In this document: one piece after another, positions 1-8,493 of the stretch
Numbering within the stretch: the first letter of the stretch is position 1
How the letters are laid out: every line of letters begins with the position of its first letter
NCBI RefSeq assembly: GCF_000612505.1
Contig: NZ_CP004078.1
Location: forward strand, 2,953,252 to 3,017,251
Direction of reading: 5' to 3'
DNA length: 64,000 nt
DNA from: Paenibacillus sabinae T27
Lineage (GTDB): Bacteria > Bacillota > Bacilli > Paenibacillales > Paenibacillaceae
Notes under the pieces: model-generated
The model's input: only the letters and a program-made list of their open reading frames with translations
The model's database searches: none
Told to the model about the DNA's origin: nothing
Position numbers and translations under genes: made by a program

Positions 1-49
1 GCCGGGCCAGAACCTTCTCGTCTTCCGAATTCGCCTTGATGACGGCCAC
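1..49 (-). CDS. cwlJ: CwlJ-like spore cortex hydrolase, N-terminal fragment
   Basis: Only the first 16 codons lie in the window. They start at a GTG (49) with a strong AAGGAGG site about 8 bases upstream and read MAVIKANSEDEKVLAR. This closely resembles the conserved N-terminus of Bacillus/Paenibacillus CwlJ (SleB family hydrolase), which helps degrade spore cortex peptidoglycan during germination. The call rests on this short stretch plus a possible sporulation-type -10 upstream, so it is an inference from limited sequence. The rest of the gene lies to the left of the window. Confidence 0.65.
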   Translation of the reverse strand, partial: MAVIKANSEDEKVLAR

Positions 50-103
50 GCGCTTTCCTCCTTCAATTTGCCAAGTGAGGCAGTCGTTCTGTATTGCACG
101 TTG

Positions 104-112
104 TATTGTATG
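104..112 (-). promoter_or_regulatory. Possible SigE/SigK-type -10 element for cwlJ
   Basis: The minus strand reads CATACAATA, matching the mother-cell sigma -10 consensus (SigE CATACAAT, SigK CATANNNTA). It sits about 55 bases before the GTG of the cwlJ-like gene. No convincing -35 was fixed. cwlJ is a mother-cell gene in Bacillus subtilis, which fits. Confidence 0.4.
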
Positions 113-167
113 TGCGAACGCCCAAGTGGTGACTTTACCTGCGATTTTTTATTGTTCGAAGTTGGAG

Positions 168-923
168 TCAGGGCTCATAGATCATCTTGCGGGTCATGCC
201 GCCATCAATGACGAGCTGGGCGCCGGTAACAAACCGGTTGTCCGGAGAGGTCAAATATAGACAGGCTTTGGCGATGTCGCCCGGGACACCGACTCTTCCC
301 GCAGGATGCTGGGTATGGTCGATTTCATGCAGCGCGCCGTAATCCCCCGTTTCGATCCATCCCGGCAGGATGCAGTTCACCGTAATGCCGTCCGGGCCAA
401 GTGTGATTGCCATCGCATGGGTCAGCGAAGAAATAGCTCCTTTGGAGGCGGCATACGCTTCGGTATCCGGCTCGGACATCAGGGCGCGGGTGGAGGAAAT
501 ATTCACGATCGCTCCTCCATCTGGATTGTTCCGCATGACTTTCGCGGCCTCCCGCCCCATCAGAAAGCAGCCCCGGGCGTTCGTGTTCATCACCTTATCC
601 CAATCCGCCGCCGACAGCTCGTAAAATGCCGAGGTATGCGGGCTCGCGATCCCTGCGTTATTAATCAGGATATCCACGGTGTCGAAAGCCTGTACCGTTT
701 GCCGGACCGCGGCTGCAGTATCCGCCTCCTGGCTAACATCGCAGGAGATAAAGACCGCTTGTCCTCCCTCCCGCCGGATGTCCTCCGCGGTCTGTTCGCC
801 CAGCTCCCGGTCCAGCTCCGCAACAACCACTTGTGCGCCCTCGCCCGCATACGCCTTTGCAACCGCCCGGCCGATTCCCCGGCCCGCTCCGGTTACGATG
901 ACGGCTTTATTTTTATACATCAT
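168..923 (-). CDS. SDR family NAD(P)-dependent oxidoreductase
   Basis: A classical short-chain dehydrogenase of 251 residues. The cofactor-binding TGAGRGIG motif is at residues 11-18, NNAG at about 88-91, and the catalytic Ser (about 143), Tyr157 and Lys161 are in an ISS...YAASK context. The length is typical for the family. The start at 923 has GGAGG eight bases upstream and is followed at once by a second ATG. The gene stands alone on the minus strand behind a leader with a hairpin. The substrate cannot be read from sequence; sugar alcohols or 3-oxoacyl derivatives are common for this branch. Confidence 0.9.
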   Translation of the reverse strand: MMYKNKAVIVTGAGRGIGRAVAKAYAGEGAQVVVAELDRELGEQTAEDIRREGGQAVFISCDVSQEADTAAAVRQTVQAFDTVDILINNAGIASPHTSAFYELSAADWDKVMNTNARGCFLMGREAAKVMRNNPDGGAIVNISSTRALMSEPDTEAYAASKGAISSLTHAMAITLGPDGITVNCILPGWIETGDYGALHEIDHTQHPAGRVGVPGDIAKACLYLTSPDNRFVTGAQLVIDGGMTRKMIYEP

Positions 924-964
924 GCTCTATTCCTCCATTCTCAAATTAGGTCCGTAAACAAGAA

Positions 965-1005
965 GAAACGCCTGACGGCGACCTTTAAAGTCGCAAGTAC
1001 GTTTC
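965..1005 (-). promoter_or_regulatory. Two-tier hairpin in the 5' leader of the SDR gene
   Basis: On the minus strand GAAACG (outer) and GCGAC (inner) pair with GTCGC and CGTTTC, leaving asymmetric internal loops and a TTTAAA-containing apical loop. It lies about 40 bases before the start codon in an otherwise AT-rich leader. It matches no riboswitch class known to me. It could be an uncharacterised cis-acting RNA, an operator, or chance structure. Confidence 0.35.
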
Positions 1006-1137
1006 TCGTAGAAATATAAGGCTATTTATAAACGTGAAACTAATAAATTCTTATATTTAGTAATATATCCCCTGAGTCCGCATAACGGAAACAGAGGATA
1101 TCCATAAATTATTACAATTTGAACAAAAACGCCTGAA

Positions 1138-1539
1138 CTAGCGCTGCCCTGCCACGGAAAAATGGGGCTCCCGCTTGAACCCCCGGTACCTGGTGCCCTG
1201 GTAGGTCAGCCATCCTTGATCACGCTCGGCGCTGATCCCGTATTCGCTCCCGCTCACTTTGAATTCCGCCCGTTCTCCATTCTCGAATTCAAAGGTCAAA
1301 TAATAGATCATCGTCGTACGGGCGGCGCTTCCTTCTTCCGTAGAGTTCTGTTTAATCTCGCTGCGCCTCGATACAATGCGGGCAGGAACGGTCAGAACGG
1401 GCATCCGGTTGTTCCTGCTCCACGCAAGCAGACCCCTGCCGGCCGAAAGGGCGACAATGCCTATCATCAAGGCAAAAAAGATCGGCAATACCGTTCCGGC
1501 AAAATCAAACATCCATGATAGGTCCGGCCCCAAACTCAT
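1138..1539 (-). CDS. DUF2500 domain-containing membrane protein
   Basis: A 133-residue protein with one N-terminal membrane segment (about residues 10-32) followed by a soluble beta-rich domain containing MPVLTVPARIVSRR and YYLTFEFENGERAEF, typical of the DUF2500 family. The function is unknown. The start at 1539 is chosen because GAGGGGGA lies about 8 bases upstream; a longer frame to 1590 lacks such a site. It is probably monocistronic. Confidence 0.8.
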   Translation of the reverse strand: MSLGPDLSWMFDFAGTVLPIFFALMIGIVALSAGRGLLAWSRNNRMPVLTVPARIVSRRSEIKQNSTEEGSAARTTMIYYLTFEFENGERAEFKVSGSEYGISAERDQGWLTYQGTRYRGFKREPHFSVAGQR

Positions 1540-1758
1540 AACTGATTCCCCCTCGCCTCCCGTATTGCGCCCGCTTAGACACCCGGCCAACTCGGGCTTC
1601 CTTACAGTATATGCCCGTACTTTTAGAGCATACTTGCCGCTTGAAGCTAAAGACCCCTCGAAAGCGCGATTCGCTTAAGATGAACGAAACAAAAAGACCG
1701 CTGTTCCCCCGTTAAACCGGAAAAACCAGCGGCCTAAAGCCTTGTAGAAATCTGTATC

Positions 1759-1935
1759 TTACGCATGCACCAGGTCCAAAAAGCGTTTTGTTTCATCTTC
1801 CTGCTCCGGGATCATTCCGTTCTGGGCCCAACAAGCTTTGCATTGCTCTTCCGTCTCGCACAGGTAAGCATCCTCGCAGTTATAGCACATTTGCAGAAGG
1901 TTTCTCGTTACAAAATCCGTTTCAAATGTTTTCAT
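1759..1935 (-). CDS. Cys-rich 58-residue protein, probably metal-binding
   Basis: A small gene of 58 codons, ATG at 1935 with AGGAGAG about 8 bases upstream, ending TAA at 1759. The product begins MKTFETDFVTRNLL and contains five cysteines, including CYNC and CKAC pairs with CETEEQ between them, suggesting a zinc or Fe-S site. The remainder is acidic. I do not recognise a named family. It lies behind a promoter with an apparent Fnr/Crp box, so anaerobic or redox control is likely. A 97-codon frame on the opposite strand is regarded as its shadow. Confidence 0.75.
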   Translation of the reverse strand: MKTFETDFVTRNLLQMCYNCEDAYLCETEEQCKACWAQNGMIPEQEDETKRFLDLVHA

Positions 1936-1991
1936 GGTAATCTCTCCTGTTCGCTGTTTGACTTTGTGAAATTTTTAACGTTCTTTCCATG

Positions 1992-2040
1992 TGTAAAATA
2001 TATCACAGGAACCATCGCAGATAATGTGATTTTTTTCACA
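1992..2040 (-). promoter_or_regulatory. Fnr/Crp-box promoter of the Cys-rich mini-gene
   Basis: A perfect TGTGA-N6-TCACA palindrome spans 2025-2040. A second, one-mismatch copy (TGTAA-N6-TCACA on the plus strand) spans 1992-2007, 33 bases away. On the minus strand a TATATT -10 lies at 2002-1997, which puts the first palindrome about 41.5-42.5 bases before the predicted transcription start. That is the class II position used by Fnr in Bacillus. Confidence 0.6.
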
Positions 2041-2131
2041 TTGAAGAGAAAATTTTAAATAATTTTTTCATTGTTTATTTTTGTTCTGATAGCTGATACG
2101 AAATTTGCAGGGAAGTTTGGATACCCTTTGT

Positions 2132-2180
2132 AAAAAAAGCGCGCGCTCCTCCTCCCTTACGGATTCGAAAACGCACGCTT
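2132..2180 (-). terminator. Rho-independent terminator after the BNR lipoprotein gene
   Basis: On the minus strand AGCGTGCG pairs with CGCGCGCT (one G-U pair) and is followed by seven T. It begins a few bases after the stop codon of the upstream gene. Confidence 0.75.
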
Positions 2181-2183
2181 CGG

Positions 2184-3467
2184 TTACATAACACGCCAAT
2201 TAATGCCGCCATTGGTCGTCTGGAGCAAGATCGAACGCTTATCCTTGCTTCTTTCGATCAGCAGCCAACCGACGTCTTTGGAGATAAACTGCAGCTTGAC
2301 GATCTTCGGATATTCGGACAGTTTGGATATCAAGACGGTACTGGCTGGAAGCGACTTCCAGTCCCTCCCCTGATTGGTTGTCCGGTATAATACATTCCCG
2401 TTAATGATCCAGCCGTCATTGCTATTCAGAAAGGTTGGCGGCACATCCTCGTTATCTCCGGTCCTGAGCCCCAGATTAAACTCCGCCCATTTCCAATCGA
2501 TGCCGCCATTAGTAGTAAAATAGCCGTTGTAGACTTTTCCAGCCGTATTCTTCCTGGTGCCTACAACCGGAATCCAGCCGGTGGCCGGGCCGAAGAATTC
2601 CGGCTTTCCCAAAGTTACGTTATCGTAATTGTTAAAAGCACCGGAAGCGGGCAGCGCCTTCACCTCTCTCCAGCTTGATCCGCCGTCAACGGTGCGGTAC
2701 AGCTTCGGATTCTTTGACCGGTTCAGTGGAATCAGGCCGGTCTCGCCGTCCCGGAACACCACTCCGCCGGCTATGCCCACAACCGGGAGCGCCGGATGGG
2801 GAGAGTTCGGCGAATACTGATCATTTTGCATAATGGTCTTCCAGGTTGCGCCACCGTCATCCGTCATATACAGCGCCTTGCTCTCGCGGCTCTCCTCGGT
2901 GTCCCAGGTTGCCATCAGCCAACCCTTAAACGGTGAGGAAAAATAAGCCGAAGATATTTTGCTCCCCTGGCTGAGCGGAGAGATTTTCCAGCTCTTCCCC
3001 CCGTCCCTGGTGCGCAGCACAATGGTCTCCATCATTCCGAACGTCTGCCGGATAATCCAGCCGTTATCGGAGTCCGTGAAGAAGATATCCCGGCCGTAAA
3101 CGGGATTCGACGAGAACTGGACGGCGGAAGCGGGAGAAATATTAGTCCACGTCTTCCCGTTATCCCGGGTCAAGTAGAGACGCAGCGCATTTTTGGTCAC
3201 GCCCCAAGCCAGTCCTTCCGATTCGCTAAACAGGTGAAAGTCGGTCAACCGCGTCTGAATCTGATATTTCGACGCCTTGGACGAGTCGATGTTGCCCGCA
3301 TCGGGCGTGATCAGAGTAATCGTCTGCCCTTCTTCCGGCTTCTCCGTCGGCTGAGGCTGCGGCGAGGGCTCCGGCGGGGGAGATGAACAGGATGCCAGAA
3401 TCAGCGCTGCCGGAAGAACGACGAATAATTTTCTCAGATGCTTCAGGCACAGAGCCAGTAAAGGCAA
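2184..3467 (-). CDS. BNR/Asp-box repeat lipoprotein (YCF48-like propeller)
   Basis: A predicted 427-residue lipoprotein. The N-terminus has a positively charged region, a hydrophobic stretch and a lipobox LASC with the lipidated Cys at residue 27, followed by a Pro/Glu-rich linker. The body carries about seven Asp-box repeats of the form T-x-[DN]-x-G-x-x-W (TRDNGKTW, TRDGGKSW, TDDGGATW, TVDGGSSW, TTNGGIDW, TTNQGRDW, TTNGGINW), the signature of a beta-propeller. Its role is unknown, perhaps binding carbohydrate or protein at the outer face of the membrane. The start is TTG at 3467 with GGAGAG just upstream. Confidence 0.85.
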   Translation of the reverse strand: MPLLALCLKHLRKLFVVLPAALILASCSSPPPEPSPQPQPTEKPEEGQTITLITPDAGNIDSSKASKYQIQTRLTDFHLFSESEGLAWGVTKNALRLYLTRDNGKTWTNISPASAVQFSSNPVYGRDIFFTDSDNGWIIRQTFGMMETIVLRTRDGGKSWKISPLSQGSKISSAYFSSPFKGWLMATWDTEESRESKALYMTDDGGATWKTIMQNDQYSPNSPHPALPVVGIAGGVVFRDGETGLIPLNRSKNPKLYRTVDGGSSWREVKALPASGAFNNYDNVTLGKPEFFGPATGWIPVVGTRKNTAGKVYNGYFTTNGGIDWKWAEFNLGLRTGDNEDVPPTFLNSNDGWIINGNVLYRTTNQGRDWKSLPASTVLISKLSEYPKIVKLQFISKDVGWLLIERSKDKRSILLQTTNGGINWRVM

Positions 3468-3507
3468 AGCTCTCTCTCCTTTCGATTGTTCACAAGTGTT
3501 CTATGGT

Positions 3508-4899
3508 TTAACGGTTGCTGTCTCCGTTCAGTTGACTGCTGCGATATCCGTACAGCGCGTAAATCGCAAGTCCGGCGACAAGCCAGACAAAGAAGCCGAT
3601 CCAGGTCTCCTTGCCGAGATTGTACATTAAATAGGCGCAGGCCGCGGCGCTGAGCAACGGAATGACAGGCACCCAAGGAACCGTAAATCCGCGTGTAAGT
3701 CCGGGATGAGTACGACGCAGCACGATAACGCCGAGCGAGACGACAACAAAGGCAAACAGCGTTCCGATGCTCGTCAGGTTGGCCAGCCGGTCAAGCGGAA
3801 TAAATCCCGTCAAAGCCGCAATCACGACTCCTACCATCCACGTGCTTCGGACGGGCGTATGTGTCTTGGAGTTGACACTGGACATGGCCTTTGGCAGCAA
3901 GCCGTCGCGGGAAATCGCAAATAGCAGCCGCGCCAGGCCGAACAGCATGACAAGCAGCACAGTGGTCATGCCTGTAATCGCGCCGACAGAAATGAGTCCT
4001 GCAATCATGTCTTGTCCGGCGAACCGCAGGGCAAAAGACACCGGATCGCTGACATTCAGGCTCTGGTAAGGAACGATGCCGGTCAGAACGAGCGAAACGG
4101 CAATGTACAGAACGGTGCAAATGGCCAGCGAGGAGATAATGCCAATAGGCAAATCCCGCTGGGGCCGCTTGACTTCTTCGGCGGCGGTGGACAGCGCGTC
4201 AAATCCGATATAGGCAAAGAATACGGTCGCCGCGCCGTTCATGATCCCGTGAAAGCCAAACGGCATAAACGGCGTCCAGTTCTCGGGCTTTACATAGAAT
4301 ATGCCGGTAAAAATAAACAGCAGCACGACGGCGATCTTGATGACGACCATCACTTCATTGAAGCGGGCCGTCTCCTTCACTCCCCGGGTCAGCAGATAGG
4401 AGATGAGCAAAATGATGACCACTGCCGGCAAATTGATAAAAGTTCCCTCGTCTGCATTATACGCTCCCGATAAAGCGGTCGGCAAATGTACGCCGAAGCC
4501 TTCAAGCAGTCCCTGAAAGTAACCCGACCACCCGCTGCTTACCGCGGCGGCGGCCACCCCGTATTCCAGCACCAGGTCCCAGCCCAGTATCCAGGCGAGC
4601 AGCTCGCCGAAGGCCACATAGCTGTAAGCGTAGGCGCTGCCGGATACAGGTAGTGTCGAGGCGAACTCGGCATAGCAGAGCGCAGACAGAGCACAAGCAA
4701 GTGCCGCAATGACAAAAGAAAGTACAAGCGCCGGACCCGCGTGCTCGGCCGCAGCCACGCCGGTCATCACGAAGATGCCGGTGCCGATGATGGCGCCGAC
4801 GCCAAGCGCCGTCAAATCCAGGGCGCCCAAAGTCTTGTTCAGCTTGCCCTCGCCGCTTACCCGGGAAGCGTCAAGCGTTTTTTTGCGAAGTAGATTCAT
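3508..4899 (-). CDS. APC superfamily amino acid permease (YfnA/CAT-like)
   Basis: A 463-residue integral membrane protein with about 12 predicted helices. The first helix carries the APC motif GVGAIIGTGIFV (residues 33-44) that lines the substrate site in this fold. The pattern SALCYAEFASTLPVSGSAY after helix 2 is typical of the cationic amino acid transporter/YfnA subgroup. It would act in the cytoplasmic membrane as an amino acid:H+ symporter or exchanger; the specificity is unresolved. It lies 40 bases upstream of the BNR lipoprotein gene in the same direction and could be cotranscribed with it. Confidence 0.9.
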   Translation of the reverse strand: MNLLRKKTLDASRVSGEGKLNKTLGALDLTALGVGAIIGTGIFVMTGVAAAEHAGPALVLSFVIAALACALSALCYAEFASTLPVSGSAYAYSYVAFGELLAWILGWDLVLEYGVAAAAVSSGWSGYFQGLLEGFGVHLPTALSGAYNADEGTFINLPAVVIILLISYLLTRGVKETARFNEVMVVIKIAVVLLFIFTGIFYVKPENWTPFMPFGFHGIMNGAATVFFAYIGFDALSTAAEEVKRPQRDLPIGIISSLAICTVLYIAVSLVLTGIVPYQSLNVSDPVSFALRFAGQDMIAGLISVGAITGMTTVLLVMLFGLARLLFAISRDGLLPKAMSSVNSKTHTPVRSTWMVGVVIAALTGFIPLDRLANLTSIGTLFAFVVVSLGVIVLRRTHPGLTRGFTVPWVPVIPLLSAAACAYLMYNLGKETWIGFFVWLVAGLAIYALYGYRSSQLNGDSNR

Positions 4900-4931
4900 G
4901 CTGCAATTCTCTCCAGTCTAAGTTGTAAGAT

Positions 4932-5230
4932 TTAAGGGGTTGTGGTCAAAAGCTTAATGCCCAGCAGGACGAAAATAATGGCGGTCAGCACAATAAAAAG
5001 AAGTCCCAATACTATCATTTGTAATGGCGCGTATCCATAATCGTAATTTCAAGGGTATGGACAATGTTCCCGGCGGCCAGCCCAGCGGCTGTATAGACGC
5101 CCGCTCTCCTGCCGTTTGCAGCGCCTTGAGTCACCGCGAAGATAAGATCTGGCCCGGGAATAAGAATAAGCAATACCGTCGCCCCCATGTACATGACAAT
5201 TGAAGAAACCGTAAACAAAAAGTACCGCAC
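4932..5230 (-). pseudogene. LysE/RhtB-type exporter remnant with internal deletion
   Basis: The 5' part reads as the start of a LysE family exporter (LLILIPGPDLIFAVTQG, then GRRAGVYTAAGLAAGN) and stops at 5015 after the HTLEI region. Directly downstream, in another frame, ATGATAGTATTGGG opens a stretch ending in LLFIVLTAIIFVLLGIKLL, which looks like the C-terminal helix of the same family. About 130 central residues are missing and the ends are out of frame. The start codon is uncertain (GTG at 5230 lies too close to its GGGGAG). Confidence 0.7.
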
Positions 5231-5290
5231 CTCCCCTGATCTCCGTTGTACTACCTGTGATTAATGGGTAATGGATTAAATAACGGGTTC

Positions 5291-5319
5291 TTGAAAAGAC
5301 TATCGAATGAAGATATGAT
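5291..5319 (+). promoter_or_regulatory. SigA-type promoter of the ldh-like gene
   Basis: TTGAAA at 5291-5296 and TATGAT at 5314-5319 with a 17-base spacer, about 50 bases before the ATG of the lactate dehydrogenase frame. Confidence 0.6.
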
Positions 5320-5369
5320 GGTTAAGATTGGACATAAAAAATTCACACTATCAAAGAGGAGATGGAACT

Positions 5370-6298
5370 ATGGCCCCCCCCTTCAAACCCAACCGCGTCG
5401 TCGTTATCGGCACTGGTGCCGTTGGTACGACCACTGCTTACACATTGCTGCTGCGCCGCCGCATGCCCGAACTCGTATTAATTGATGTCAACCACCAAAA
5501 GGCGCTTGGCGAAGCGCTCGACATGAACCACGGGATGCCTTTTGTCGGCGGTGTAAAGCTGTGGGCCGGAACCTACGAAGACTGCCGCGACGCGGACATT
5601 ATCATCGTAACCGCGGGGGCTTCACAGAAGCCAGGCGAGACGCGCATCGACCTTCTGCGCAAAAATATTTCGATTTTCCGGGATATTATCCAAAAGATTA
5701 CGAAATATAATTCCCACGCCATTTTGTTGATCGCAACCAACCCGGTTGATATTCTTGCTTACGCTACTCTGGAAATTAGCGGATTTGATCGCCGGCGCGT
5801 CATCGGGTCGGGCACCGTCCTCGATAGCGCCCGTTTCCGCTACTTGATCGGGAAGAACAAAGAGATCGATCCCCGCAGCATTCACGGTTCGATCATCGGC
5901 GAGCACGGAGATTCCGAGGTTCCCGTATGGAGCCTCGCCAACATCAGCGGCGGCATCGATTTGGGTTTGACGACGAGGCCCGCAAGGAAATTTACGAGAA
6001 CACGAAAAACGCCGCCTATGAAATCATTAACGCCAAAGGGGCGACCTCCTATGCAATCGCACTGGCGCTCGACCGGATTGTGGAGGCCATCCTCAGCAAT
6101 GAAGGCGCCGTCCTGAACGTATCGACGCTGCTGAACAACTATAACGGCGTATCGGATGTCTTCCTCGGCGCACCGTGCGTTGTGGACCGTTCCGGTGTCC
6201 GTGAGGTGCTGAATCTCCCGCTGAGCGACGAGGAGCGGAATTTATTCCAGCAGTCTGCCGAGAAGCTTAAGGCCGAAATCGCGAAGCTGGAGCTGTAA
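5370..6298 (+). pseudogene. ldh: L-lactate dehydrogenase, frameshifted
   Basis: The frame starting at ATG 5370 (AGGAGA eight bases upstream) gives a clear L-LDH: VVVIGTGAVG dinucleotide fold, ITAGA-like loop (IIIVTAGASQKPGETR with the catalytic Arg), ATNPVD, and the active-site GEHGDSEVPVW. After ISGGIDL near 5962 it derails. The remaining part (FDDEARKEIYENTKNAAYEI, then GATSYAIALALDRIVEAIL) continues in another frame to 6298. Comparison with the family suggests roughly 10 residues are missing at the junction together with a frame change. The enzyme would reduce pyruvate with NADH. It is probably inactive here, unless this is an assembly error. Confidence 0.85.
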
Positions 6299-6405
6299 GA
6301 CAAGCCTTGTTCGTCTGAATTTGGACATGCAACAGATAAGAAGCCGCTGCGCGCTTTAACAGCCGGCGGCTTCATTAAATTGTGTTCGACTTCCCTATTG
6401 ACTCT

Positions 6406-7503
6406 CTATTCTACTCCGGGTTCTCCGTCTTCCTCCGACCACTTCTTCTCCAGCAGGCGGTCCGCCAGCCGGTCAAATGGCTCCGGCTGCAGCAGCTCCA
6501 CAGGCGAAAATCCTTTATCAAAAGTAAACGAAGAGCCTTCGATCACAAGCGCATAACGGTCGCCGAGCGAGGCGATATGGATTTTGTCGCCGAAATCCGC
6601 GAGAAATCCTTTGACATAGGTGTCCCCGATTTTGAATTTCAGCTCGATTTCCGGCTTGATGTCGATAATCCTCGCCGCCGCTTCAATGACTTCCTCAGGC
6701 TCCCATTTGTTCTGGATGTCCCGCTTCTCGCTTGCGGCCCAAAGCTCCAGATCGCGCTCGGTCTGCTGGCGTTCCTCATGGGACTCGTCGGGCCATTTTG
6801 TCTCCACGTAGCTCTGCACATACTCCATGACATGGTCGTTCACAATCTCGGGAATCGACTGCTCGTACGTCACGAACTTCAGAAAATCCTCAAAATACCG
6901 GGCGTGCGAAGACTGATGGATCTTGAGCTCCCACTCCTCCACCATGCCTTCCTCGAGCATATAAGGATATTGAATCGACTTCATGTTGCGGGCGCTGATC
7001 GCCATTTCCACTTCGCTGATCAAACTGCGCTCATCGGAAATCCGGGCAATCTTGGGCTCAAAATCGCATTTCATAATGAACACGAACGGATCATCCCCGT
7101 GGGTATGGAGAACGGCCTGGGAAACAATAAGCGCTCCCCCGCGTACCGCACTCGTATCAAGGTAGCTTCGGACCAGATCATCCCCGAAATTGTGAAAGGA
7201 TTCCACGTCATCGGCCGCGCGCAGCCGCGTCAGCTGATTAAAGTTCGGATTGCTGTCAAGGTCGTACCCCGGCTCCACCAGAAACCGTCCGATCTTGGTC
7301 GGGGCCTGTTCCGTGTTTGGATTCTTCTCCACCTTGCGCTTTGCGGTCCGCGTAAACTCCCCGTCGAGGAATTTCTTGATCTCGCTGTGTTCATACTCTT
7401 CTTCATCCAGAGTCTGGTAATGCTTGTACGATTTCGCGCCTTGCCCTTCTTTTCCTTCGACCTGTATCACATAAAAGGACAGAAACCGGACGTTGAATTT
7501 CAT
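6406..7503 (-). CDS. DUF3900 domain-containing protein
   Basis: A 365-residue soluble protein with no signal or membrane segment. It begins MKFNVRFLSFYVIQVEG and contains RAADDVESFHNFGDDLVRSY and SAVRGGALIVSQAV. I associate this organisation with the DUF3900 family of Bacillus and Paenibacillus. It vaguely resembles nucleoid-associated YejK-type proteins, but I cannot confirm that. The function is unknown. It lies 29 bases downstream of the recombinase gene in the same direction, so the two may be cotranscribed. Confidence 0.7.
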   Translation of the reverse strand: MKFNVRFLSFYVIQVEGKEGQGAKSYKHYQTLDEEEYEHSEIKKFLDGEFTRTAKRKVEKNPNTEQAPTKIGRFLVEPGYDLDSNPNFNQLTRLRAADDVESFHNFGDDLVRSYLDTSAVRGGALIVSQAVLHTHGDDPFVFIMKCDFEPKIARISDERSLISEVEMAISARNMKSIQYPYMLEEGMVEEWELKIHQSSHARYFEDFLKFVTYEQSIPEIVNDHVMEYVQSYVETKWPDESHEERQQTERDLELWAASEKRDIQNKWEPEEVIEAAARIIDIKPEIELKFKIGDTYVKGFLADFGDKIHIASLGDRYALVIEGSSFTFDKGFSPVELLQPEPFDRLADRLLEKKWSEEDGEPGVE

Positions 7504-7532
7504 CTGCTTACCTCATTTATCAATGTTAGATT

Positions 7533-8441
7533 TTAAAGCTGGAGCTGCAGGCGGGACATGGCTTCTTCTTTTTCCCTGTCCGTAATATGGGTGTACACCG
7601 TCGTTGTCTGAATCGAGGAATGGCCAAGCAGCTCTTGTACGGTCCGCAAATCCGCGCCCTTCCTGAGCAGCATCGTAGCAAAAGAATGCCGAAGCTTGTG
7701 GCTGGAATAAGCACGCCTGCGAACAGCCGGAATCCCGCTCTGGAACCGCTGAAAGGTCTCGGCGGCTATCCCTTGGATGGCGCGGATCGAAAGGCGACGG
7801 CCTTTTTGCGAAATGAACATCGCGTCTTCCCTGCTTCCCCGCCAAGGCGTCAGCCGTTCCTCAAGCGCTTGCTCCAAATAGGGGGCGATGTCCGCCGGCA
7901 CCGGAACGTTTCGCCATTTGCGGCCTTTGCCGAAGACGCGCAGGGTGCGCCGCTCTGGATGATAATCCCCCAAACCCAGCGTATGTACCTCTCCGACGCG
8001 CAGACCCATATAGGCCATCAGCAAAAAAATCGCCAGATTGCGCTCTCGGTACTTGCCGTCGACATGAGCCAGAAAAAGCCGCATATCGTCCTCGTCCAGG
8101 AAGACCGGCTCCCGGTTCTTCTCGGTCTTGGACTTCTTGATGCCTGATGCGGGATTGGCGGTAAGCAGTTCAAGCTCGATCAGTGATTTGAAGAAACAGC
8201 TGACCGAAGCGTGCTTGCGGTTCCTCGTCGTGTCGCTGACTCCTCGTTCGCGCATGGAGGTCAGGAAGGAGATGACGTGCAGCTTTTTGACAGTATCCAG
8301 TTTCTTGCCGTTTAGACTGTTCAGGAACTGCCGGATATCGGCCAGATACGATTTTTGGGTATACGGGGTATAGCCCGCATCCTTCATCCAGACGTTAAAA
8401 GCTTCGAGTTCTTCCTCATACTCCAGTAGAGCTTCGTCCAT
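7533..8441 (-). CDS. XerC/XerD-like tyrosine recombinase
   Basis: A 302-residue protein with an N-terminal SAM-like core-binding domain (about residues 5-95) and a C-terminal catalytic domain. All catalytic residues are present: Arg148 (MGLRVGE), Lys172 (FGKGRKWR), His248 and Arg251 ([11 protein letters not shown]), His274 (LLGHSS) and Tyr283 (TVYTH). The size matches chromosomal Xer recombinases rather than large phage integrases. The start at 8441 follows AGGAGG. It would resolve chromosome dimers or act on dif-like sites; three dif-like palindromes occur elsewhere in the window. Confidence 0.88.
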   Translation of the reverse strand: MDEALLEYEEELEAFNVWMKDAGYTPYTQKSYLADIRQFLNSLNGKKLDTVKKLHVISFLTSMRERGVSDTTRNRKHASVSCFFKSLIELELLTANPASGIKKSKTEKNREPVFLDEDDMRLFLAHVDGKYRERNLAIFLLMAYMGLRVGEVHTLGLGDYHPERRTLRVFGKGRKWRNVPVPADIAPYLEQALEERLTPWRGSREDAMFISQKGRRLSIRAIQGIAAETFQRFQSGIPAVRRRAYSSHKLRHSFATMLLRKGADLRTVQELLGHSSIQTTTVYTHITDREKEEAMSRLQLQL

Positions 8442-8493
8442 TCTGGATTTCCTCCTCCCCTTTTACCGACCTCTTATTATAGCAAATCACAAC

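Noticed and set aside
1765..2058. 97-codon plus-strand frame
   Set aside because: It has no ribosome site and overlaps the 58-codon minus-strand Cys-rich gene with a good start.
6318..6375. Hairpin AAGCCGC/GCGGCTT after ldh
   Set aside because: The stem is clear but no T run follows, so it was not listed as a terminator.
6382..7536. 384-codon frame on the plus strand
   Set aside because: It lies antisense to the DUF3900 gene, has no ribosome site and no family features.
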